Shown here one piece after another: positions 23,562-31,569 of a DNA stretch of 64,000 bases. How positions within the stretch are numbered: the stretch's first letter is position 1; every line of letters begins with the position of its first letter. Source of the stretch: Pelomonas sp. SE-A7 (GTDB lineage Bacteria > Pseudomonadota > Gammaproteobacteria > Burkholderiales > Burkholderiaceae_C); the NCBI RefSeq assembly GCF_030345705.1, contig NZ_JAUASW010000001.1, forward strand, positions 2,728,001 to 2,792,000. The letters are read 5' to 3'. The position numbers were made by a program, and so were the translations under genes. Under the pieces are notes generated by a model. It had not been told where the DNA came from, ran no database searches, and saw only the letters and a list, made by a program, of their open reading frames with translations.

Positions 23562-23584
23562 GAGTCCTTGAGTGGCAAGGACTC
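23562..23584 (-). other. Second 9-bp hairpin directly 3' of tRNA-Phe
   Basis: Arms 23562-23570 and 23576-23584 are perfect reverse complements with a 5-base loop. It sits between the tRNA CCA end and the terminator. It could guide 3' trailer processing, or be inert. Confidence 0.5.
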
Positions 23585-23590
23585 GAATCT

Positions 23591-23666
23591 TGGTGGCCTG
23601 GGGCGGAATCGAACCACCGACACGCGGATTTTCAATCCGCTGCTCTACCAACTGAGCTACCAGGCC
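23591..23666 (-). tRNA. tRNA-Phe (GAA)
   Basis: 76 bases including an encoded CCA end. The acceptor stem GGCCTGG pairs with CCAGGCC. The D-arm has AGCTCAGTTGGTAGAGC, and the anticodon stem GCGGA/TCCGC holds the loop TTGAAAA, giving anticodon GAA. The T-arm contains GGTTCGATTCC. All invariant positions are as expected, so this is a functional phenylalanine tRNA. Lower-GC genes lie on its 3' side. Confidence 0.97.
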
Positions 23667-23713
23667 TTGTGTCTTGCGCCTTTCGAGCCGGGGCCCGTTT
23701 TGCGAAGACCGCG

Positions 23714-23719
23714 ACTATA
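23714..23719 (-). promoter_or_regulatory. -10-like TATAGT for tRNA-Phe
   Basis: TATAGT on the minus strand, about 48 bases upstream of the tRNA 5' end. This is followed by a G/C-rich discriminator (CGCGG), as expected for a stringently controlled stable-RNA promoter. The -35 element is not obvious. Confidence 0.5.
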
Positions 23720-23764
23720 GCACAGGATTTTCTGGATTCCGCCGGGCCAATGCCGGCGCCAACA

Positions 23765-24472
23765 TCAGAGTCCGCCGCCGCGCTTGTTGCGCGAGAGGTC
23801 GACACCCAGTTGCTTGAGCTTGCGGTACAGGTGGGTGCGCTCCAGGCCGGTCTTTTCGGCCACGCGGGTCATGGAGCCGTTTTCCTTGGCCAGGTGGAAC
23901 TCGAAGTAGCTCTTCTCGAAGGCGTCGCGTGCCTCGCGCAGCGGGCGGTCGAGCTCGAAGCTCTGCTCCGAGGCCAGGCCGGCCGGCGGCAGCGTGGCCA
24001 GCGGCAGGCTGTTGCCCGAGACCGGCAGGCTCATGGGCATGGCGTTCATCTCGGGGCGGACGTATGGGTTGTGATTGGCAGCGCCCAGCGGAGGCGCCGG
24101 CCGCGGGGCGGTCTTGACCAGGGCCTGCTCCACCGCACGCAGCAGCTTCTGCAGCGTGATCGGCTTTTCCAGGAAGGCGATGGCACCGAACTTGGTGGCC
24201 TCGACCGCCGTGTCTATGGTGCCGTGGCCGCTCATCATGATCACCGGCATCGAGAGCTGGCCGCTGCTGCCCCACTCCTTCAGCAGCGTAATGCCGTCCA
24301 CATCGGGCATCCAGATATCGAGCAGGACGAGGTCGGGTCGGCCCTTTTCGCGCTGGGCGCGGGCCTGGGCGGCGTTCTCGGCCAGCTCGACGGTGTGACC
24401 CTCGTCGGTGAGGATTTCGGACAGGAGGGCGCGGATGCCCAGTTCGTCGTCGACTACGAGAATAGTTGCCAT
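23765..24472 (-). CDS. NtrX-like response regulator lacking the AAA+ domain
   Basis: 235 residues. The N-terminal receiver domain has phosphorylation site Asp52 (LVLLDIWMPDVDG) and the conserved Lys in FLEKPIT. It is followed by a low-complexity Pro/Ala linker (about 125-175) and a C-terminal Fis-type helix-turn-helix (EKTGLERTHLYRKLKQLG). The GAFTGA-bearing sigma54-interaction ATPase of canonical NtrX (about 450 aa) is absent, so it should bind DNA without directly activating sigma54 promoters. The gene starts 12 bases after ntrY and is its likely cognate regulator. This short form is common in Burkholderiales (from knowledge of the order). Confidence 0.9.
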   Translation of the reverse strand: MATILVVDDELGIRALLSEILTDEGHTVELAENAAQARAQREKGRPDLVLLDIWMPDVDGITLLKEWGSSGQLSMPVIMMSGHGTIDTAVEATKFGAIAFLEKPITLQKLLRAVEQALVKTAPRPAPPLGAANHNPYVRPEMNAMPMSLPVSGNSLPLATLPPAGLASEQSFELDRPLREARDAFEKSYFEFHLAKENGSMTRVAEKTGLERTHLYRKLKQLGVDLSRNKRGGGL

Positions 24473-24484
24473 GGATGCCTAGTT

Positions 24485-26764
24485 CTAGCGGGGCTGCGTC
24501 GCCGCGCCGGGATCGGCGGGGCCCTGTGCGGCAGTCGCAAGATTTGAAAATGATAACGAAACTTGCGCGCCCACCGTCGCCTGGGCCTCGTCCCCGTCCT
24601 TGTGGACGTTGGAAAGCCGGATGCGGGCGCCATGTTCATCGGCGATCTTCTTGACCACCGCGAGGCCCAGCCCAGTGCCCTTGGTCTTGGTCGTCACATA
24701 GGGTTCGAAGGCGCGCTTGAGCACCTTGTCGGCGAAGCCCGGGCCGTTGTCGATCAGCTGCAGCCGCAGCGCGCGGATGCCACCTTGGTCGTTGAAGGAC
24801 TTCTGCGTGCGCAGCAGAACATGGCCGTCGGGTCGCTCGCTGACCGCGTCCAGCGCGTTCTGCACCAGGTTGTGTATCACCTGGCGCAGCTGGGTTGCAT
24901 CACCCATGATCTGCGGCGGGTCCGGGTCCAGATCGGTTTGCAGCAGCCCCGACTCCTGGGCCGGGCCATAGAGCATCAGCACCTCGCCCACCAGCGCATT
25001 CAGGTCCAGCGGCTTGAGCTGGGCGGCCGGCAGCCGGGCGTAGTCACGGAATTCGTTGACCAGCTGCTTCATCGCCTGCACCTGGTTGACGATGGTGCCG
25101 ACCGAGCGCACCAGCATGGCCTGGTCCGTGCCTTCGAGCTTGGCCTCGAGCTTGTGCTGCAGCCGTTCGGCAGAGAGCTGGATAGGCGTCAGCGGGTTCT
25201 TGATCTCGTGCGCCAGGCGCCGCGCCACCTCGCTCCATGCGGCCGAGCGCTGGGCCGAGACCACCTCGCTGATGTCGTCGAACACCATCAGCCGCGCCTC
25301 GTGCGGCAGCGTCGCGCCGCGCACCAGCAGCGTCAGGATCTCGCCGCTCTCCAGCTGCAGCTCGAAGGAGTCCTGCCACTGGCCGCGCTCGCCGTCTTCC
25401 GGATTGGCCCGCAGTGCATCGAAGCGCTGGGCGACCGACTGGGCGAAGCCCTGCAGCGCCGGCAGGTCGCTCATGCGGCGGCCACGGTAGGCGAACAGGG
25501 GCTGGCGCAGGATGCGCGTGGCACCCGGGTTGACCGTGTCCAGCTTGCCGTCGGCGTCGAACACGATGACGCCGGCGGTCAGGTTGTCGAGGATGGTCTG
25601 CAGATTGGTGCGGGCGCTTTCCAGCTGGGCCACGCCGCGCTCCACCATGGCCCGGGCCTCGGCCAGCTGCTCGGTCATGTCGGCAAAGGCGCGGGTCAGG
25701 CCGCCGAGTTCGTCGCGGGTGTTCAGCACGGCCTTGGCCGAGAGGTCGCCCTGGGCCACCTGATGCACGCCATCGGCCAGCAGCAGCAGCGGCCGGGCCA
25801 GCTGGTTGCCGAGCGTGACCGCCAGCAGCAGGGCCGCGAACAGCGCCAGGATCAGCACCAGCGTCAGCGTGCCGAGGTAGACCCGGCGCAGGCCGCCGCT
25901 CTCCAGCGCGCGCTGCTCGTATTCGCCACGGGCGGTCTGCACCGCCAGTGCATTGGCCACGGTGGCCGTGGGCAGGCGCTGCACCGCCATCAGGTAGCGC
26001 TCGGAACTGCTGCTCACGCCCAGGCTGCGTTCGCTGCCATGCAGGAAGGCCAGGGCACGCACATAGACCTTGCCCTGCAGCACCGCGTTGTCGTCGTCCA
26101 GGCCCTCGGGCTTGCTGACGGCGACCTCCTCGCTCTTGGCCCGGCGCAGCAGGGCCGCATCGGGCCGCTCGGGCAGCAGGGTGCCGGCATCGCCGCCCAC
26201 GGCCGCCAGGATCTGACCATTGGCGCCCACCAGGGCCAGGGTGCGCACCCGCATCTGTTCGCGGATGCGCTCCAGCGCCAGCACCTGCTGCGAGAAATTG
26301 GTGTCGGCAAGGCGTTCGGCCGCATCGCGTACCTTGTCGCCCAGCTCCGTGCCCATGCCTTCCAGCGTGGTGGCACCCAGCTCCAGGCCCGACTGCAGCG
26401 CGCTGGCCAGGCGCACGTCGAACCAGCTGTCGATGCTGCGGTTCACGTACTGGTAGGACACGGTGTAGATCATCAGCCCCGGCACCACGCCCACCAGGGC
26501 GAAGATGCCGGCCAGCTTGAGCAGCAGGCGGCTGCCGAACTTGCCGCTGCGCACCCGCAGGAACAGCCGCACCGCCGCCACGCCGATCACGGTGACCAGC
26601 ACCACGGCCACGGCCACGTTGACCCAGAACAGCCAGGCGTAGTGGCGCTCGAAGAAGCCGCGCGGCGTGGTCGCGCCAATCGACAGCATGAAGGCCAGCA
26701 CACCGCAGATGCCGGTGATGGTCACCAGCGAGATGACCCAGGCCCATCGAGCGGCACGGGTCAT
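24485..26764 (-). CDS. ntrY: NtrY-like sensor histidine kinase
   Basis: 759 residues. Membrane helices lie near the N-terminus (about 10-30, 40-70 and 85-105). A large extracytoplasmic loop and a further helix (LTLVLILALFAALLLAV, near 310) lead to a HAMP domain (LARPLLLLADGVHQVAQGD). A PAS domain follows (NLTAGVIVFDADGKL), then the phospho-acceptor His519 in RLAHEIKNPLTPIQL. The HATPase region has QVIHNLVQNALDA, DNGPGF and KGTGLGLAVV. Canonical NtrY/NtrX pairs respond to nitrogen or redox status; the signal here is unknown. ATG overlaps the stop of DUF4390 (ATGA), and ntrX follows 12 bases downstream. Confidence 0.93.
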   Translation of the reverse strand: MTRAARWAWVISLVTITGICGVLAFMLSIGATTPRGFFERHYAWLFWVNVAVAVVLVTVIGVAAVRLFLRVRSGKFGSRLLLKLAGIFALVGVVPGLMIYTVSYQYVNRSIDSWFDVRLASALQSGLELGATTLEGMGTELGDKVRDAAERLADTNFSQQVLALERIREQMRVRTLALVGANGQILAAVGGDAGTLLPERPDAALLRRAKSEEVAVSKPEGLDDDNAVLQGKVYVRALAFLHGSERSLGVSSSSERYLMAVQRLPTATVANALAVQTARGEYEQRALESGGLRRVYLGTLTLVLILALFAALLLAVTLGNQLARPLLLLADGVHQVAQGDLSAKAVLNTRDELGGLTRAFADMTEQLAEARAMVERGVAQLESARTNLQTILDNLTAGVIVFDADGKLDTVNPGATRILRQPLFAYRGRRMSDLPALQGFAQSVAQRFDALRANPEDGERGQWQDSFELQLESGEILTLLVRGATLPHEARLMVFDDISEVVSAQRSAAWSEVARRLAHEIKNPLTPIQLSAERLQHKLEAKLEGTDQAMLVRSVGTIVNQVQAMKQLVNEFRDYARLPAAQLKPLDLNALVGEVLMLYGPAQESGLLQTDLDPDPPQIMGDATQLRQVIHNLVQNALDAVSERPDGHVLLRTQKSFNDQGGIRALRLQLIDNGPGFADKVLKRAFEPYVTTKTKGTGLGLAVVKKIADEHGARIRLSNVHKDGDEAQATVGAQVSLSFSNLATAAQGPADPGAATQPR

Positions 26765-27348
26765 GGCGTGCTCTGGCGCAGCGTGAAGTCGGCGTTGAAG
26801 CCCAGGGTCCGCTCGACGCCCAGGTTCCAGCCCTGGGGCAGGCCCAAGCCGATCTGCATGGGCTTGGGCAGCTGGCTGGTGTCGAGCTTGAAGCTGAACT
26901 CCAGGTAGTAGCGGCCGTCGTCTTCAAGCTCGCGCAGCTCGGCCACGCGCCAGCCGGCCACCCCGCGCACCGTGGCCAGGGCCTCGGTCAGCGTGGAGAA
27001 GCTCTGGTTCAGGCCGCCGGTGCTGAGCCGGTACTGCCGGGTCAGCGCCTGCCAGGTCAGCCGCCAGCTGCGGGTGACGCGGGCCACTCGGGCGTCGCGC
27101 CAGTACCAGCGGTTGCGGAACACGGTGGCTTCGGCGCTGAAATAGATGGGCACGCCCTTCATCAGCGCCTCTTCGACCGAGCGGGGCAGCTCGAAGCGGG
27201 CGCTGTAGCTCAGTTCCAGGGCCTCCTCGGCCTTTTCGGTCTTCAGACTGGCCAGCTCGATGCCATCGGCCAGGGCCGGCGCCGCCAGGCCCATCAGGGT
27301 GGCGGCGACAGCGGAGCAGGCAGCGGTGACAAACGTACGCCGGCGCAA
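26761..27348 (-). CDS. DUF4390 exported protein
   Basis: A 195-residue periplasmic protein with a twin-positive signal (RRRTFVTAACSAVAATLMGLAAPALA) and the DUF4390 fold. Conserved stretches are SYSARFELPRSVEEALMKGVPIYF, split across a helix and strand, then RWYWRDARVARVTRSWRL and YYLEFSFKLDTSQLPKP. This family is regularly encoded between rsmB and ntrY in betaproteobacteria, which suggests a role in envelope signalling to NtrY (inference). The start is a TTG at 27348, 15 bases after rsmB; no better start lies close to the signal peptide. Confidence 0.88.
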   Translation of the reverse strand: MRRRTFVTAACSAVAATLMGLAAPALADGIELASLKTEKAEEALELSYSARFELPRSVEEALMKGVPIYFSAEATVFRNRWYWRDARVARVTRSWRLTWQALTRQYRLSTGGLNQSFSTLTEALATVRGVAGWRVAELRELEDDGRYYLEFSFKLDTSQLPKPMQIGLGLPQGWNLGVERTLGFNADFTLRQSTP

Positions 27349-27363
27349 GATCGGTCTGGCTCT

Positions 27364-28716
27364 CTAGGGTTGCTTGGTCAGCAAGGCGTAGAAGAAACCA
27401 TCGATCGTCGAGGGCCCGCCCGGCTGGTCTTCATTGTCAGCGAGGGGCAGCAGGTGACCTGTGAAGCCGTCCACCGGAACCGCCCGGGCGTCGGGGTGGC
27501 GTTGCAAAAATGCATCGACCTGGTCCTGGCCTTCGGCCCTAAAGACCGAACAGGTGGCGTAAACCAGCCTTCCTCCCGGCTTGAGCAAGGGCCAGAGCGC
27601 GTCCAGCAATTCCGACTGGATCGCCGCCAGCTGGGCGATGTCGCCGGCGCGGCGCAGCCAGCGCACATCGGGATGGCGGCGCACGATGCCCGAGGCGCTG
27701 CAGGGCGCATCGAGCAGGATGGCGTCGAAGGGCCGGCCATCCCACCAGGCTTCGGTCTGGCGGCCGTCCGCCGCCTTCAGCTCGGCCTGCTGGGAGAGGC
27801 GGGCCAGGTTGTCCTTCACGCGCGCCAGCCGATCCGCATCGGCATCCAGGGCCAGCAACTCGGCCGCGGGGCTGAGCTCCAGCAGATGCGAGGTCTTGCC
27901 GCCGGGGGCCGAGCAGGCGTCCAGCAAGCGCGGCTTGGCCGGCAGGGGCGGCAAGCCGGCGCGATCCGCCAGCAGCAGCGGCGCGGCCAGTTGGGCCGCC
28001 ACGTCCTGCACCGAAACGTCGCCCTGCGCAAAGCCGGGCAGCTGCGAGACCGGCGCCGGCCGATCCAGCACCACGGCCTGCGTGGCGCGCGGGCCCAGGG
28101 CCCGGCCCGCCAGCCCAGCCTCGGCCAGGCGCTTCAGATAGTCCTCGGCCGAGCCCCGGCCAGCATGGACCCGCAGGCTCATGGGCGGCTGGCGATTGTT
28201 GGCGGCCAGGATGGCCTGCCACTGCTCCGGCCAGTCGGCCTGCAGGCGCTTGAGCCACCAGGCCGGGTGGTTGAAGGCGGCCGCCGGGTCGCGCCCGGCC
28301 TGGGCCACCAGGGCCTCGCGCTCGCGCAGGAAGCGCCTAAGCACCGCATTGAGAAAGCCGGCCGATTGGCCCGAGCGCTTGCGCATGGCCGAGACCGCCT
28401 GGTCCACCACCGTGTGGTCGGCATAGGCCGGTTCGGCCACCGGCCACAGCAGGGCCAGGGCGCTCAGCAGCAGGGCATCGACCTTGGCCGGCGGCGCCTT
28501 GGGCGCCAGCAGCTTGCGCACCGCCTCGGCCCCGCCCAGGTGGCGCAGCACATGGAAGCTCAGCGCCTGCGTGCCGGGCCGCAGCTCGGCCGGGCAGCGG
28601 GCCAGCAGCTCGTTCAGCGACTGGCCGGCGCGTACGCCCTGGACGGCATCGGCCACCTGGTTCAGGAGGCGCTGCAACGGCGGGGCAAGGGAGGGGGAGG
28701 AGGCGGGGGCGGACAC
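27364..28716 (-). CDS. rsmB: 16S rRNA (cytosine-967-C5)-methyltransferase
   Basis: 450 residues. The N-terminal NusB-like RNA-binding domain (about 1-150, with HTVVDQAVSAMRKRSGQSAGFLNAV, split by a short loop) is joined to a class-I methyltransferase. The SAM-binding motif is DACSAPGGKTSHLLEL. The two catalytic-region cysteines are in LDAPCSASGIVRRHPD and YATCSVF. Start choice: GTG at 28716, because a -10-like TACACT ends 6 bases upstream and the family starts near here; the frame continues to a TTG at 28767. It heads the operon rsmB - DUF4390 - ntrY - ntrX and diverges from folE. Confidence 0.94.
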   Translation of the reverse strand: MSAPASSPSLAPPLQRLLNQVADAVQGVRAGQSLNELLARCPAELRPGTQALSFHVLRHLGGAEAVRKLLAPKAPPAKVDALLLSALALLWPVAEPAYADHTVVDQAVSAMRKRSGQSAGFLNAVLRRFLREREALVAQAGRDPAAAFNHPAWWLKRLQADWPEQWQAILAANNRQPPMSLRVHAGRGSAEDYLKRLAEAGLAGRALGPRATQAVVLDRPAPVSQLPGFAQGDVSVQDVAAQLAAPLLLADRAGLPPLPAKPRLLDACSAPGGKTSHLLELSPAAELLALDADADRLARVKDNLARLSQQAELKAADGRQTEAWWDGRPFDAILLDAPCSASGIVRRHPDVRWLRRAGDIAQLAAIQSELLDALWPLLKPGGRLVYATCSVFRAEGQDQVDAFLQRHPDARAVPVDGFTGHLLPLADNEDQPGGPSTIDGFFYALLTKQP

Positions 28717-28722
28717 GGCCGC

Positions 28723-28728
28723 AGTGTA
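28723..28728 (-). promoter_or_regulatory. -10-like TACACT for rsmB, leaderless arrangement
   Basis: TACACT on the minus strand ends 6 bases before the GTG at 28716. This spacing puts the expected transcription start on the start codon. It is the likely promoter of the four-gene operon. Confidence 0.45.
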
Positions 28729-28772
28729 GGGGTCATTCCCTAGTCTCCTGGGCGGGATGCGGCGCAAGCAGC

Positions 28773-28778
28773 CACAAT
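28773..28778 (+). promoter_or_regulatory. -10-like CACAAT for folE
   Basis: CACAAT lies 12 bases before the folE ATG, in the short divergent region with rsmB. It would give a 5'-leader of only a few bases. No -35 element is evident. Confidence 0.3.
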
Positions 28779-28790
28779 CGCCGCTGCATC

Positions 28791-29522
28791 ATGACTGACA
28801 AGACCTCCCCCATGACCGGCGCTACCGCAGACGACACGCCCTCCGGCCTGAGCGCCTCCGAGCGCATCCGCTACCGCCTGGTCGGTGCCGGCTGCCGCCA
28901 CCATGCCAACGACAACATCGCCGGCTTCATCCGCGAGGGCGAGCTGGACGAGCTGCAGGCCGAGGTGGCAGCCAAGCTGCAGGACGTGCTGCGCAGCCTG
29001 GTGATTGACACCGAGAGCGACCACAACACCCAGGAGACCGCCAGGCGCGTGGCCAAGATGTTCGTGCGCGAGGTCTTCGCCGGCCGCTATGCCGAGGCGC
29101 CGCCGGTCACCGAGTTCCCCAATGTCAGCCGGCTCAACGAGCTGATGATCGTGGGCCCTATCAAGGTGCGCAGCGCCTGCTCGCACCACCTCTGCCCCAT
29201 CCTCGGCAAGGTCTGGATAGGCCTGCTGCCCAACGAGCATTCCAACCTGATCGGCCTGTCCAAGTACGCCCGGCTGACCGACTGGATCATGAGCCGGCCG
29301 CAGATCCAGGAAGAGGCCGTGACCATGCTGGCCAACGAGCTGCAGGAGCGGGTCCAGCCCGACGGCCTGGCCATCGTGATGGAGGCCGACCATTTCTGCA
29401 TGCATTGGCGCGGCGTCAAGGACAGCGAGTCCAAGATGACCAACAGCGTGATGCGCGGGGCCTTCCTGAAGGACCCCAATCTGCGCCGCGAATTCCTTTC
29501 GCTGCTGTCCGGCAAGCAATAG
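28791..29522 (+). CDS. folE: GTP cyclohydrolase I
   Basis: A 243-residue cytosolic enzyme converting GTP to 7,8-dihydroneopterin triphosphate, for folate and also for queuosine synthesis. Zinc and catalytic residues are visible: Cys130, His132 and His133 in RSACSHHLCPILG, and Cys203 in ADHFCMHWRG. The E. coli motif is C-E-H-H; here the glutamate is replaced by Ser131. TESDHNTQETARRVAKMFV matches the family N-terminal helix. The first 20-25 residues are a variable extension. queC lies 1.7 kb away on the other strand and uses the product of the same enzyme (via QueD/QueE). Confidence 0.94.
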   Translation: MTDKTSPMTGATADDTPSGLSASERIRYRLVGAGCRHHANDNIAGFIREGELDELQAEVAAKLQDVLRSLVIDTESDHNTQETARRVAKMFVREVFAGRYAEAPPVTEFPNVSRLNELMIVGPIKVRSACSHHLCPILGKVWIGLLPNEHSNLIGLSKYARLTDWIMSRPQIQEEAVTMLANELQERVQPDGLAIVMEADHFCMHWRGVKDSESKMTNSVMRGAFLKDPNLRREFLSLLSGKQ

Positions 29523-29551
29523 ACCGTCGTCGTCATCGGAGCGCCACCGCC

Positions 29552-29974
29552 ATGCTCGTCCGCCTTCTCTACGCCAGCCGCGCCGCCACGCCCATGGGCG
29601 AGGCCGAACTGGCCTCCATCCTCAAGCAGTCGCGCGAACACAACCCGGCCGAGGGCCTGACCGGCCTGCTCTGCTACAGCGACGGCATCTTCATCCAGGT
29701 GCTGGAGGGCGGCCGCGAGGCGGTCAACGCCCGCTACAAGCACATCGTGGCCGACGCCCGCCACAAGGACGTGATCCTCTTGAGCTACGAGGAAATCGCC
29801 GAGCGCCATTTCGCCGGCTGGACCATGGGCTCGGTCAACCTGCAGAGGCTGAACCCGGCCCTGGTGCTCAAGTACTGCGCGACCACGAAGCTGGATCCCT
29901 ACGCGACCAGCGGCAAGGCGCTGATGGCGCTCTTCCACGAGCTCGTCAGCACCGGCGCCATCGTCTGCAGCTGA
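29552..29974 (+). CDS. BLUF-domain blue-light photoreceptor
   Basis: A 140-residue protein consisting of a BLUF domain plus a short C-terminal helical cap. All photocycle residues are present: Tyr7 (LLYAS), Asn31 (REHNPAEGLTG), Gln49 (IFIQVLEGG), and Trp90/Met92 (GWTMG). It should bind FAD and respond to blue light. There is no fused output domain, so it must act through a partner protein, as PixD or BlrB-type proteins do. It is 29 bases after folE in the same direction with a GGAG site, suggesting co-transcription. It converges with the LemA-like gene, stop codons one base apart. Confidence 0.94.
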   Translation: MLVRLLYASRAATPMGEAELASILKQSREHNPAEGLTGLLCYSDGIFIQVLEGGREAVNARYKHIVADARHKDVILLSYEEIAERHFAGWTMGSVNLQRLNPALVLKYCATTKLDPYATSGKALMALFHELVSTGAIVCS

Positions 29975-29975
29975 G

Positions 29976-30515
29976 TCATAGCGAGCGGGCTTCGGTGAAT
30001 CCGTAGAAGCCTGTCAGCAGGCGCGTCGGGAATTCGCGCACCGCCTCGTTGTACTGCTTGACCGCCTGGTTGAAGACCTGGCGGTTGAAGTCGCGCTGGC
30101 GCTCGACCATCTTGAGCTCGTCCTGCAGGCCGTAGAGCTCGGCATGCTCGCGCAGTTCGGCATGGTGCTCCAGCAGCGACTTCAGCCGCGTCAGCGCAGC
30201 GGCATGGACGGCGGCCGCCACCGCCAGGCTGGCCACCGGGTCGGCCGCATAGGGCTTGGCCCGCACCTGGGCGGCCAGCAGCTGCGCCTCGGACTGGGCC
30301 GCGGCCAGGGTGTCGAAGGTCGACTGCTCGGTCGGCAGCAGCGGCCGCATCAGCTCGCAGAGCTGGTCGCAGATCGCGGCGCGCCGGGTCAGATGCTCGT
30401 CCAGCGCCGCGAAGGCCTTGGCGATGGCCCCGCGCAGCCGCATCAGCCGGTTGTAGGCCCCGATGGCCCAGAACACCAGCAGGGCCAGCAGCAACCAGAC
30501 GACGTAGCCGAACAT
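29976..30515 (-). CDS. LemA-like membrane protein
   Basis: 179 residues: one N-terminal transmembrane helix (FGYVVWLLLALLVFWAIGAYN), then a long helical domain. Hallmarks of the LemA family are YNRLMRLRGAIAKAFAALDEHLTRR after the helix (here split as YNRLMRLRG and AFAALDEHLTRR) and FNQAVKQYNEAVREFP at the C-terminus. It is somewhat divergent and has no typical GYPAELG region. Function of LemA proteins is poorly defined. The ATG overlaps the queC stop by one base (TGATG), so translation is coupled to queC. Confidence 0.78.
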   Translation of the reverse strand: MFGYVVWLLLALLVFWAIGAYNRLMRLRGAIAKAFAALDEHLTRRAAICDQLCELMRPLLPTEQSTFDTLAAAQSEAQLLAAQVRAKPYAADPVASLAVAAAVHAAALTRLKSLLEHHAELREHAELYGLQDELKMVERQRDFNRQVFNQAVKQYNEAVREFPTRLLTGFYGFTEARSL

Positions 30516-31261
30516 CAGTTGCCGCCCCGCGCCGCCAGGAACTCGGCATGGCCGCGCGCCCGTAACTCGCAGGCGGGGCATTGGCCGCAGCCGTAGCCCC
30601 AGGCATGGCGGGTCTTGCGCTCACCCAGGTAGCAGGTGTGGGTGTGCTCGACGATCAGCTCGTTCAAGGCCGCGCCGCCCAGCTGTTCCGACAAGGCCCA
30701 GGTCTCGGCCTTGGTGATGAACATCAGCGGCGTCTCCAGCGTCATGGGCTGATCCAGGCCCAGGCTCAGTGCCACCTGCAAGGCCTTGAGCGTGTTGTCG
30801 CGGCAGTCCGGATAGCCCGAGTAGTCGGTCTCGCACATGCCGCCCACCAGCACCGAGGCGCCGCGCCGGTAGGCCAGCGTGGCGGCGAAGGTGAGGAACA
30901 GCAGGTTGCGGCCCGGCACGAAGGTATTGGGCAGGCCGTTGGCCTGCATCTCGATCTCGCGCTCGGCGGTCAGCGCGGTCTCCGAGATCTGGCCCAGCAG
31001 CGACAGGTCCAGCACATGGTCCTCGCCCAGCTTGGGCGCCCATTGCGGAAAGCGGCTGCGCAGCTCGTGCAGCACCTCGCGCCGGCACAGCAGCTCGACA
31101 GCATGGCGCTGGCCATAGTCGAAGCCCAGGGTCTCGACCTCGGCATAGCGCTCCAGCGCCCAGGCCAGGCAGGTGCTGGAGTCCTGGCCGCCGGAGAACA
31201 GCACTAGGGCCTTGCGGCCGCGGTTGGCTTGCGGGGGCGTGTGGTTGGGAAGGGTGCTCAT
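30515..31261 (-). CDS. queC: 7-cyano-7-deazaguanine synthase
   Basis: A 248-residue ATP-dependent enzyme converting 7-carboxy-7-deazaguanine to preQ0 in queuosine biosynthesis. PP-loop motif LVLFSGGQDSSTCLAWAL is at residues 19-36. VPGRNLLFLTFAATLAY and GGMCETDYSGYPDCR are family signatures. The C-terminal zinc site has four cysteines in HTCYLGERKTRHAWGYGCGQ and CPAC. The length matches E. coli QueC (231 aa) plus an N-terminal extension of about 14 residues. The gene diverges from the M30-like lipoprotein gene. Confidence 0.96.
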   Translation of the reverse strand: MSTLPNHTPPQANRGRKALVLFSGGQDSSTCLAWALERYAEVETLGFDYGQRHAVELLCRREVLHELRSRFPQWAPKLGEDHVLDLSLLGQISETALTAEREIEMQANGLPNTFVPGRNLLFLTFAATLAYRRGASVLVGGMCETDYSGYPDCRDNTLKALQVALSLGLDQPMTLETPLMFITKAETWALSEQLGGAALNELIVEHTHTCYLGERKTRHAWGYGCGQCPACELRARGHAEFLAARGGN

Positions 31262-31569
31262 GCAGAAGGACTACGGATGCGGGATCAAGGGCAGGCTCAT
31301 CGCTGCCAGGACCGAATGTTAGGGGCCGCTGCGCCCGGGCAGCGGAATTCCGATGAGAACGAAACAACAGTCGCATCGGCGGCCAGCGGAGCGGCTTGCA
31401 TCGCCAGTCGCACATCCAAAGGGAAAACACCGATCCTGGCCGCCCCACCGGTTGGGCGGGTCACCCAGACAATCTCAGCGCCCACCGCGCCGCACCTGCG
31501 GGGGCGGCGCCCCTGGCCAGACCGGGCGGCTGCGCAACAAGACCATCCAGGGCGGCAGGGAGTAGCTTC
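31262..31569. other. Intergenic region between queC and the M30-like lipoprotein gene
   Basis: A 308-base divergent region. On the minus strand TAACAT (31316-31321) is a possible -10 for queC. A 7-bp inverted repeat (arms 31326-31332 and 31339-31345) lies beside it. On the plus strand GGGAG lies 8 bases before the lipoprotein ATG at 31570. Short open frames here show no credible protein. I do not see a preQ1 riboswitch or any other known RNA element. Confidence 0.5.

Noticed and set aside
31262..31345. Possible preQ1 riboswitch in front of queC
   Set aside because: The region holds only a simple 7-bp inverted repeat and a -10-like sequence; the preQ1 pseudoknot pattern (C-rich loop and A-rich tail before the start) is not present.
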